Positions 6,861 to 17,500 of a stretch of DNA of 64,000 nt are shown piece by piece. The DNA lies in the NCBI GenBank assembly GCA_963667455.2, contig CAXXFR010000013.1, positions 124,001 through 188,000 of the forward strand, in the 5' to 3' direction. The stretch is from Bin55 sp963667455. Lineage in GTDB: Bacteria; Pseudomonadota; Gammaproteobacteria; Pseudomonadales; Azotimanducaceae. The notes below the pieces were generated by a model. The model did not search any database. It was not told where the DNA came from and saw nothing but the letters and a program-made list of their open reading frames with translations. The number at the start of each line of letters is the position of its first letter. Position 1 is the first letter of the stretch. Position numbers and translations under genes: made by a program.

Positions 6861-7556
6861 ATGCACTTGACTTGGTGGAGCTCATTTGCCGAACTCGATG
6901 GAATCTCGGTCTTCCATGTGGACTTGGCAGAAGATCCTGCTCGCGAGAAGCAAGCCTACTTCCTATTGGACGTTGAGGAGCGTGCTCGTGCACGGAGGTT
7001 TCATTCCCAGAAAGCCCGCAGGCAGTTCATGTTGTGCCGTGCTGCGCTACGAGCGAAGCTTTGCGACTATCTGGGTTGCGAGCACGGAGATCTGAGAATC
7101 AGTTTGGAACGCAATGAGAAACCGCAAGGCTTCGTCTGTGACCGACCGACTAACTTGCAATTCAATCTGAGTCACACAAATGGCCATGGACTAATTGTGG
7201 TGGCTCAACAAGGGCGTGTAGGAGTTGACATCGAAAATAGAAATTTCCGACATAATCCTGAAGGAGAGATAAGAATGGTTTTTTCGCCTACCGAACGCTC
7301 AATATTGAAACGAACCGAGTCCTGTAGGAAAGTAGAGGTGTTTTTGAGGCTTTGGACGATGAAGGAATCTGTTATAAAAGCGACGGGAGAAGGATTCAGG
7401 GCGGACACCACAGCGTTCACAGTTCCCGAGTGCCTGATTCACGGTGGCCGCCGATCAAAGGCGCGGTTCGAAAGTATTCCATCCGTTCAATGGGAGCTGT
7501 TCAACTTGGAGAATGAATCTTTTGTGGCAGCGGTCGCTCATGAAGTCGTTGAGTGA
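6861..7556 (+). CDS. 4'-phosphopantetheinyl transferase, Sfp type
   Basis: Transfers the phosphopantetheine arm of CoA to carrier-protein serines. The motifs are FNLSHTNGHGLIVVA, GVDIE with the magnesium-binding acidic residues, and WTMKESVIKATGEGF, the family signature. I prefer ATG 6861 (MHLTWWSS, 231 residues) over ATG 6834, which would begin in the disturbed sequence next to the IS. It precedes the hydrolase at 7587 by 30 bases in the same direction, a likely operon. The IS insertion ends 49 bases before this start and may have cut off the native promoter. It is the obvious activator of the PKS carrier domain and the free ACP. Confidence 0.92.
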   Translation: MHLTWWSSFAELDGISVFHVDLAEDPAREKQAYFLLDVEERARARRFHSQKARRQFMLCRAALRAKLCDYLGCEHGDLRISLERNEKPQGFVCDRPTNLQFNLSHTNGHGLIVVAQQGRVGVDIENRNFRHNPEGEIRMVFSPTERSILKRTESCRKVEVFLRLWTMKESVIKATGEGFRADTTAFTVPECLIHGGRRSKARFESIPSVQWELFNLENESFVAAVAHEVVE

Positions 7557-7586
7557 CATGTCTTAGCGGATTGATTGGGAACAGCG

Positions 7587-8531
7587 ATGACAGATCCGGT
7601 TTGGAGGGTGCCTGAACCTATTACGGTATGTGAAGTTGAGCTTGACGAGCGTTCGGCAACAATTGTGCGACGACATGGCAATCCCTCAGGTCGTCGTCTA
7701 TTGCTCAGCCACGGGAACGGATTGGCGATTGATCTCTACTATCCGTTCTGGTCCTTGCTTGAGAGAGACTTCGAGCTATTCGTCTACGACTTGAGAAATC
7801 ATGGCTGGAACGCTCTCGGTGACGAAGAGGACCACAACGTGTACTCGTTTGTCGCTGACCTGGAGGTCATCTTGACGTCGATCGAGGCAGAGTTTGGTGC
7901 GAAGCCGTTGATCGGAGTCTTCCACTCGCTGTCCGCGCTTATCGCTTTGCTTCACTCGTCTTCGTTGTTGCTATCGAAAAAAATAGACCGCAAGAGCCAT
8001 GGGTTTGATGCACTGTTTCTCTTCGACCCTCCGTTACATCGCCCACCGGGAGATCGTCTGGAGTTTGATGCTCAGGTCGACAGGAATGCACGAGCTACTC
8101 GCCGCCGTACATCGAAGTTCGACACGATCGGTCAATACTTGGAGATACTGAACTTCTTTCCCACTTTCTCCCGCTTTGTACCCGGTGCCCGAGCTCTCAT
8201 GGCACAGTCGACTTTGAAGAAATCGGAGTCTTCCACAGGCTTTGAACTCCGGTGTCCGCCAGCATATGAAGCCAGAATCCACGAGTTTGTACGAGCATTT
8301 GCCGACGAAGCGGACTTGGACCAGCTTCCGTGTCCAACGAGAATCTTGGGAGCCGATCCATTGCTTCCGTTTTCTTACCTACCCACGGTGGATCTCACGG
8401 AAGTGTTAAGTGTCGATTTTGATTTTCTGCCAGACACGACCCACTACATGCAAGTGGAGAAACCGGAAGAGTGTGCCCAATGTATGCGGACTTTCATCGA
8501 AGGCCTTAATCTCGATCCGGTTGAATCCTAG
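7587..8531 (+). CDS. Alpha/beta-fold hydrolase next to the PKS
   Basis: The product has LLLSHGNGLAIDLYYPF (oxyanion hole), the elbow GVFHSLSALIAL with candidate nucleophile Ser but a non-standard GxSxG (Ser instead of the second Gly), FDALFLFDPPL, and DTTHYMQVEKPEE with the probable catalytic His. It resembles the hydrolase at 4291 and families of lysophospholipase or thioesterase-like enzymes. ATG 7587 follows GGGA at a good distance; a TTG 12 bases earlier is less likely. Its stop overlaps the PKS stop in the palindrome CTAG (8528-8531), so the genes converge. Release of the polyketide acyl chain is a plausible role, not shown by sequence. Confidence 0.8.
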   Translation: MTDPVWRVPEPITVCEVELDERSATIVRRHGNPSGRRLLLSHGNGLAIDLYYPFWSLLERDFELFVYDLRNHGWNALGDEEDHNVYSFVADLEVILTSIEAEFGAKPLIGVFHSLSALIALLHSSSLLLSKKIDRKSHGFDALFLFDPPLHRPPGDRLEFDAQVDRNARATRRRTSKFDTIGQYLEILNFFPTFSRFVPGARALMAQSTLKKSESSTGFELRCPPAYEARIHEFVRAFADEADLDQLPCPTRILGADPLLPFSYLPTVDLTEVLSVDFDFLPDTTHYMQVEKPEECAQCMRTFIEGLNLDPVES

Positions 8532-11500
8532 CTGTCGAACCAGAATCTCTTTCGATCAAACGGATACGTTGGCAAGCTGACGCGACGTCTTGACTCACCG
8601 GCAAACATGCCGCGCAACTTCAGCGGCAAGCCGGACTCGTACGCCTGCTTGGCTGCGAGTGCCAAGGAAGCGTCTTCACCCGCACAAGTGAGAATTACCT
8701 TGTCCGATTCGATGTGTTCAGAATCGGAGAGTTCCGAACTGTCTCCGATTGCGCCTACATGAGGTGCGATCGCCAGGACTCTCTGACCACCCGACTCGCG
8801 AACTGCTGATAGATCTCGTTCTGCAATCGCAGAAGTACTTTGCTGTGCTGTTTCGAGTAGCTTGCCCACTTCGACTGCGGACATCACCGGTGCGTGACTC
8901 TCGCTGTCAACAAGCACCGTTTTGGGCACGTTGATACCGCTCGCGTCGCTGATAAGGTCACTGATGTCCTCACCGCGTCCCATGGCGACTGCCAGTTCCA
9001 GACCTTGTTCAAGACTTATCGAACCAGCAACGCAGCATGCGGCGAGAGAACCAATATTCCGTCCTAGAACTGCCGAAGGCCGTAGGCCGAGGCTGTGCCA
9101 GAACGCCGAAACTGCAAGTTCAATCACGAAGGTTGTGATCGAAATCGTCAGCTTCTGATCTTCTGAAGCTGGATCCTGCATTGCGTCGATGAGCGAGATG
9201 TCCGTTTGATCGAGTAGCAGATCGTTGCAGTAGTCAACAACAACCTTTACCAGCGATTCTGACTCGTAGAGACTTCGGCCGACGAGAAGCCAATCGCTAT
9301 CAGCCCCCGAAAAGACGAATGCCGTATTGGAGTCAGCAGCAAGATTAACGTTAGCAACCTGGTGTGTGCCTGCAGCAACGTTGCGCAAATTCTTGAACAT
9401 CGATTCGAAGTCAGAGAACAACACTCCATGACGAAAATCGAAACCAGTTCGACCCACTGATGCAGTCCAGGCGACATCTGCGAGTATGGCAGCCAACTGG
9501 GTCTCTTCAAACCCATCCACAGACAAGCCGTCGAACCACTCGAGGTAGTTGTTCGCCATCTTCATTACAGCTTTGGGAGTCCTACCAGAGAGCGGCAGCA
9601 ACCTCATCTTGTGAACATCCGATGTGCACTCGATATCGGCAAAATCCAATTCGCTGTCGAACTGCAATGGATCGAAATGCACCGGAGTGGCCCTACCGAA
9701 TCTGACACCGACACCGTCGGACTCGATGGTGGTTTCTGGTAATTCCGCACCTTGAACGATCAGATGCGCGTTGGTGCCCGACATGCCGAAGGCACTGACA
9801 GCACCAATAGGCGGTTCTTCGCCCCCTGGCCATTCGACGGTTGTTCGATTCACGTCGACTTGAAGCTCTTGCCAATCAACTTGCTGATTCAGTTGCTGAA
9901 AGTGGGCTTGCCCCGGGATTCTTCCGTGTGCCATCGACAAGACCAGTTTGATGACTCCAGCAACCCCGGCGGCCCATTCAAGATGTCCGATGTTCCCCTT
10001 GACGGATCCCAACAACAGCGGGTCTTCGCGTTCACGCTGCTTCGTGTACACCGATGCAGTCGCCTCGATCTCGATCGGATCGCTCATGGTCAGACCGATC
10101 GCATGTGCTTCGACGAAAGCAACATCGTCGGGGTCGCGTCCGGACTTGCCGAGTGCATCACGCATCACTTGCTCTTGTGCATTTCCGTTCGGGACGGTAA
10201 GTCCTGCACTCGCGCCGTTCTGGTTAACTGCAGATCCGAGTACCGATGCCCAGATCGGATCACCGTCTCGCTGAGCTTCGCTGGGACGTTTGAGCACCAA
10301 TATGCCGCAACCTTCACCTCGCATGTAGCCGGCTGCGTTCTCATCGAAGGGCAAGCACTGGCCGTCGGTTGAAAGCAATCCAAGCTCGCGATGGAAGCGC
10401 ATGATTGAAGGAGAAAGGAGAGCGTTGGCACCGCCTGCGAGAGCAAGATCGACTTCGCCACACTGCAACGCTTTGGCTCCTTCATGAATGGCGGCCAACG
10501 AAGATGCGCAAGCCATGTCGAAGGAGATGGCGGGACCGGTCAACCCCAACACATACGCGATGCGACCGGTAGTCATACCGGAGGAGGTACCCAGAAAACT
10601 GTCATCTCGCCCATTGGCATTGACAACATCGCGATACTCGCTGCCACCTAGACCGATGTAGAGCCCTACTCGAGCTCCTCGCAGTTCAGTCGGATCGATT
10701 CCTGCGTTCTCGATAGCCTCCCAGCATGTTTCCAAGAGCATTCGTTGGCGAGGGTCCATCCCTCGAGCTTCAATGGTGCGGATCCGAAAGAACCCGGCAT
10801 CGAATCCGTCAATGTCGTCGACGAAACCGCCTGTTCGGGCATAAGGTTCGTTTGCGCTGACATCTCCAACGATTCCACTCCACCGGTCGCTGTCATCGCG
10901 ACTCGACCTGATGCCGCTTACGCCGTTTTGCAAGTTGCGCCAATAGGTGGCGTAATCATTTGCCTTTGGAAAGCGACACGCCATTCCGATCACTGCGATT
11001 TCAGTTCCGGATTCAGTTCCCGGTTCGGTAGCGAACTCGGCTGAGTTAGTCTCGGGCGCAGCTCCGTCTTGTAGTTCGTTGGAGAAATACGCCGACAGAG
11101 CCTGCACGTCGGGATAGTCGAACACTACGGTGCGAGGGATTGACAATTCACCTTCAAACACTCGAATGAGCCGATTTCGAAGCTCGACTGCCATCAGGGA
11201 ATCCATGCCGAGGTCGAAGAATCCGACGGTCGGGGAAGGAGGAGACGGGAGCCGCAGAATGGATTGAACTTGATGCTGGATGTAGGCAATCAAGGATTCG
11301 GTGCGAGATTCGGTGTCTTGAGTACGGAGAACTGCAACATCCAGATTGGCAAGTTCGGATTCGGTGTCCTCTTCGTCGTCAGCTTGGAACATTTCGTTCA
11401 GAAACATCGGTCGCCGGCTGAGACTCTTGTCCAGCACGTCCCAGTCAACAGACATGGCTGCGGGGTTGCGCAGATCCTGCGAAACAATGTGATCCAGAGT

Positions 11501-14500
11501 TCGAATCCCGACTTCTGGAGAAATCCAACCTGTACCGGTCGTCTCCAACTGCGTGGCGATCCTTTGACGTTGCTCGGCAGCCTCGCCGATTTCCGACCAG
11601 GCTCCCCAGGCTATGGATTGTCCAGCGAGTCCCAAAGATCGACGGTGTGCGGCCAGTTGATCCAAGAAAGAATTTGCTGCCGCATGATTCGCCTGACCGG
11701 CGTTACCCAATACGCCCGTGGCACTGGAGAACAGCACAAACAAGTCCAGATCAAGGTGTTTGGTTCGTTCGTGTAGACGCCAAGCCCCCAATATCTTCGG
11801 CCACAGCACCTGCTCGTATCGTTCCCAAGTTTGATTGGGCAGTGCACCATCGGACAACACTCCGACACTATGAATTACGCCTCCAAGAGGTGGCATGTCC
11901 TGCTCGACTTCATCGAGCATCGAATCGATGCTCTCGACATGCGTAACGTCTGCAATCCGTTCAACTACTTCAATTCCCCGAACACGCAATTCCTCAATTG
12001 ATTCGATCGCGTCTTCGTCAGGCGCTCTGCGGCCGTTAAGAACGATGTATCGCGCACCGCGTTCTGCAAGCCAGTCCGCTACCGAGCAGCCGATCCCACC
12101 AAATCCGCCAGTTATTAGATAGGTGCGATCACTCCTCAGTGATCCGTGAGTCAGAGGTGGAAATGTCAGAACCAACTTGCCGATGTGGCGTGCGGAACCC
12201 ATGTATTGCAATGCTTCGACGATCTCGGTGATTGGCCATTTGGAGTGATGTAGGGCGCGCAATTCACCGGTCTTGAACCGATCTATCAGATTTCGAAACG
12301 TGCGACCGGTCTCCTCCGGTTGTTCACGCTTGAGTTCGTCCAGCGACACTATGTGATAGTCCACGTCCGGACGGATCTGTTCCATTTCTTGCGGAGTGAG
12401 AATGTTGAGACGACCAATTTCAATGAATCGTCCGTTCGGTGCGAGACTGCCGAGACTTGCATCGATAAAGCCCTCACTAGTAAGGCTGTTCAGAACGACG
12501 GTTGCCCCATTGCCTTCGGTCACGGATGCGACACCCTCGCGAAAACCCAACGATCGGCTGTCGAGAACGTGTTCGAGTCCCAATGAGCGCAAGAAGGCTT
12601 GCTTGGGTCCGCTTGTCGTGGCAACCACTTGGCCGCCCGCGGCTTGAACGAGCTGGATGGCAGCCAGACCCACACCGCCAGCCGCTGAATGAATCAGTAC
12701 CAGATCACTGTCGGTGAGCTCCGCCAGATCGAATGAAATTGCCGCGGTGGAGAAAACGATGGGAAGTGTTGCGAGTTCGTGGAACGTCATTCCATCGGGT
12801 GCGCTTGCCACTAGACCTGCATGTGTTGTGATCTCCGGTCCAAACGTTCCGAAACCCATTCCGACAACACGTTCGCCGACGGTGAATTCACCCACGTCAG
12901 GACCGAGTTCGGTCACGTAGCCTGCAAATTCGAGACCGAGCGATGCATTGGGAACCTGTGCACCCAGCGCAACCAGGACATCCGAAAAGTTCAGTCCGGC
13001 CGCTTCAACACGCACTCGAAGCTGACGGCCAGCAAGGGGCTCTCGTTCCTGTGCGAGCATCCGCACGTTCTGTAGCGATCCATCCTCGCCAGAGGAAATA
13101 ATCCAGTCGGGGTTGCTGGGCAGAGTGAGTCGTGAAGAGTCTTCCTTGGCGGCAACCAAACGCGCGACATTCCGTGCAGCGCCTCGGTAGGCAATGTGGT
13201 CTTCATCGTCGGGATCCAGCACTTCAGCGAACAGCGAATCGAAGGAGTCGTTGATGGGATCCAGATCCACCATTCGGGGAGTCAGAAACGATGCTTCCAG
13301 GTCAACGACCTTGCCGAATCCCCAAAGTGCAGAACCTGCGATCTGGCCAGTTTGCTCGCGTTCCAGCACTTGTGCACCGCGAGTTATGAACCAAGTTCCA
13401 TTGGCAGGACTCACCCCGGCTTCCATCAGCGCTTGCGTGAGCCTCAATGCGCTGCCGGTTGCATCTTTGACGTCTGCAGCGATTTCGGCAGTGGTTGCAT
13501 CAACCGCGTGGCCATCAAGTGCACGGAGGTGCAGAACGCCTCGGAGCGGTGCCTCTTGCGAGAGGGATGAAAGAATGTCGGGCAACTCGCCGTGAGATAC
13601 GTACTCAACGGCTTCATGGCCCTTGACTGAAGAGTCCGCTCCGTCAGATGTAACGACCACAGACTGGTTCAACGACTTCAGTTCTTGAATCAGGCGATCG
13701 GAGACTGTGCCTGAATCCGGCTCGACTACCCACGTGCCGGGATTCAAGAGCAATGTATCAGGTGCTCGAGCCACTACCGTGCCCGAACCCAGAGGTCCGG
13801 ATTCATCTGAAAGTGTCTCACGACCAAACACTCTGGAATCGACGAAGCCGGCATCTGCGAGGGCGGCAGTCCACATCTCCGGACTTGCCAGAGCATGGTT
13901 CTTGCGGTACGCATCGTTGTAACGCCACCATCCATCCAAAAAACCGAAAGTGAGGTCTTGCCATGCTCGTCCGCGGAGTGATTCGAGCGCAATCAACATG
14001 CCTCCTGGAACCAGCAGTTGTCTGCAGTGACTCAACGTCTCGAATAGATTCCGAGTAGCGTGCAGTACGTTCGCTGCGATCACGATGTCGTAGTAGGCAT
14101 CGTCGAAGCCTTGCTCGTTGGGATCGTTCTCTATGTCGAGCGCTCGGTACTCGATATCGATTCCTCGCGCTGCAAAGTTGCGCTCGGCCTCGCCGAAGAA
14201 TCCGGCGGATATGTCGGTGTATGTGTATTCCAGTTGTGTGGATGCAAGTTGATCGAACACAACCTCGGTGGTCGCTCCCGTACCTGCCCCGACTTCGATC
14301 ACGCGTAGTAGCCGATCATTCGGCAAATCGGCTATGAGCTCGGCAATCACATCTCCGAGCAATTGGTTGCCTGCAACTGACACGGCGGCAGTCTTGTAGA
14401 AGTCCGCTGCCCCAGAATCGTCTTCCTGAAAGAGAAGTGCGAGAGGATCTTCGTTCCCGGTCAGCAACTTGATCAGATTGGAGCCGAATCGGCTCAACAG

Positions 14501-17500
14501 CGTCATTTCGTACATCCCGTGGGGATGTTTAGCTTGCAATTCGCTCAAGAGAGCTTCGGGGAGCGCAAGCTGCTCCGGGAGAGGTTCTCCTTTGTCGATC
14601 AAGACCTTGAATTCGGTTTCGCTTTCTTGACTCAAGACTCCCGCTTCGCTCAGCATGCGCAAGATGCGTCTGATCAGTTTCTGATGGGTGGGCAGGATTC
14701 CCAGCTCAGCGATCAGTTCGTCTGTGTGAATTTCCGCTCCGCGATTTCGATCAAGTCCGCCTGCATCGAGTGCGGAGACGACCCAAGACTGTGCCAACCT
14801 CTCAAGATCCTGGAGAAGCGAATAGCGTTGTTCAGGAGTCACCCCCTGTGCACTCAAGTAGTCAAAGAAAGGATCAATTGAGGAATCCAGTTTGGATAGG
14901 GCGGGGAGAGGATGCCTCTTGCGCGCAATTGCAGGGTGCTGCACATCTCGCCATGCGATCTCGTAGATCAGATCGGAAGGTTCTTCGATTGAAGACAACA
15001 AAGACGACCGTGTGGCACGCTTAACGGTAAATCCTTCTAGCTGAGCGATTGGTCGACCTGAACGATCAAAGATTGACAGGTCTCCGCTCAGCGCTTCGGG
15101 CACACCATCGTTCGTCGGTTGTGTTGCGGCTCCAATTGGGTCTCTCAGTTGTGCATGGCATCGCACGGTCGGTGGAAATGCTGCAAAGACTGTTAGACGT
15201 TCCCAACCGAACGGAATGTACGTTGCTCCTTCTCCGACACCGGAAGACTCGCGGGCTGCGGACAGAACTTGAAAGCATGCGTCGAGCATCAGCGGTTGCA
15301 AGTCGACTCCCTGCATGATGTCTTCGTCGCGCAGACTGATCTCTGCAACGGCTTGTCCCGAGCCGGACCACAGACTTCGGATGTTGCGAAACGGCAGTCC
15401 GAGCTGAATCTGCGTAGTTGCCTTCTTGCGGTAATACTCGGCGATGTCTTGCGCGTCCAGCTGCGCAACGATCTCAGTCAGATCAGGCAGTTCCGAAGCG
15501 TTGGATTCCGATTCGTTTCGTGCAAGTTGTCCAGTCGCGTGAAGTGTCCATTGATTCTCTTCCGAGCCCTTGCTGTAGACCTCGAAAGACTGTTGGTTCT
15601 CGTCGTCCGGCTCCTTGAGAACCGTTTGCACTCGCCGAGATTCTTCCTTCTCGTCCTCGTCGGAGTCCTTGAGCATCATGGGGTTGTGCAATTGCAAGTC
15701 GGAGACTATTGAGTTCGATGGCGAATCTATTCCTGCGCAAGCCATCGACCCAAAGACCGCACCTGGAACCAGCACTTGACCAAAGACACGATGCTCGGTC
15801 AGCCAATCCGGATCCGGAACGCTGAACTCGGTTTGGAACAACGTGTCGCCGAAAGGGGTCTCCAACTTCGCGCCCAACAATGGGTGGTCGGTACCGCTGG
15901 ATGAACGACGCTTCCGAGTTTGCACCCAGTGTCTGCGTCTTTGAAACGGATAGCCGGGGATCTCGATTTTGCGTCGATGCTCTCCCACGAACAAGCCTCG
16001 AAAATCGATGTCGAACCCTGCTTCGTAAGCGGCTCCGACCGACTCAATAAATCCCCCGTCGGTGGGGATTTCGGGTCGATCTTCTCTCGGCATCCGCAAG
16101 CTGGCCAGGACGGTTGGAACGACATCGCTGGTTTCGGGCCAGCACATTTCTGTCATGGGGCCAAGAACTGAGTTGGGTCCGATTTCGAGCACCGCATCCA
16201 CACCTAGCTCTGCAATTGCCGCCACACCGCTTCGATAGGCGACGCTGTTTCGAGCATGCCGCTTCCAGTATTCGCCGTCGAGAAGGGTTCCGTCTTCAAC
16301 CAATTTGCCGGACAAATTGCTAACGAGTGGCAGTGCCGCGGTTTGCACATTGAGCTTTGCAATTTCTGCGGCAAGATCGTCGAGGATGGGTTCGACAAGT
16401 GCACTGTGATATGCAGGACTCTTCTTCAGTCGGCGGACCCGTACTTGTTCCTCCTCGAATTTCTGGACAAGCGGCTCGAGTTCGTGTTCGTAACCGCTCA
16501 ACGCTTGGTGTGCTCCGTTTAGGGCGGCGAGGCTAATCCCGACTCCATTGAGTTGGTCGTTGTACTCGTCGACTCGCTGTCGCAGTTCGTCTTCTTCCAA
16601 GAACACAGCAGCCATTGCGCCGGGCCCCGGAAGCTGACTCATGAGCCTTCCACGGGCTGATGCAAAACGACAGCCGTCTTCAAGACTCCACACTGCCGCT
16701 GTACGCGATGCCGCGATTTCGCCAAGACTGTGGCCCAACACAACGTAGGGTTCTACACCGATACTTCGCCACAGATCGGTCAAGGCGCACTCTACGGCAT
16801 AGATGCAAGGCTGAACCCATTGGGGATCTTCCAAGTCCGTCGCATCGCCACCAGTACCGAATATTCGGTCGATGAGCGAAGTTTTCCGTTCACTCTGAAT
16901 AACCGCTTCGCATCGATCGATCACGTCTCGGAAGACGGGCTCGCTCTCGTAGAGAGCTCCTCCCATTCCAGCCCACTGGCTGCCTTGCCCGGTGTATGCG
17001 AAGGCGACTCTGGACGGTTGTGACGATGGAGGAGTTGAGTCCAGAGCAGACAAGCTCTGCAGCTGTTCGCTCAACGAATCGCTACCTTCGAAGATCAACG
17101 CCTTTCGATAGTTGAAGTGACTTCTGCCCACACTTGCAGTCCAAGCAAAGTCCAGTGCTCTCTCGTCTCGGTCTTCGTTCTGAGCGCTTGTTGGGTCCAC
17201 TCGCTCCCAACTGGCATAGGAATCACCTAGCTCGCACAACGCTTCTGGTGACTTGGCCGATACAGGCATCAAGCGTTTTCGCCGAACAGTGGTGGATGGA
17301 TCCAGTCGAATACGCTCGCCGACACCTTGTGGTCGGACGCCTACGTACTGTGTACTTCCGGCGATGTTCTGAATGCCGTTGGCAAGGTCTTCTGCTGAAA
17401 CCGTCGCGCCGTGTCCCTGCAGTATTACATGTGCATTGGTCCCTGAGAATCCAAAGGAGTTGATTCCCGCATGTCGTTTTGCGACGGCTTTGTCTGGCCA

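Noticed and set aside
9752..10372. 206-residue and similar plus-strand frames over the PKS
   Set aside because: They are antisense to continuous, well-conserved PKS domains.
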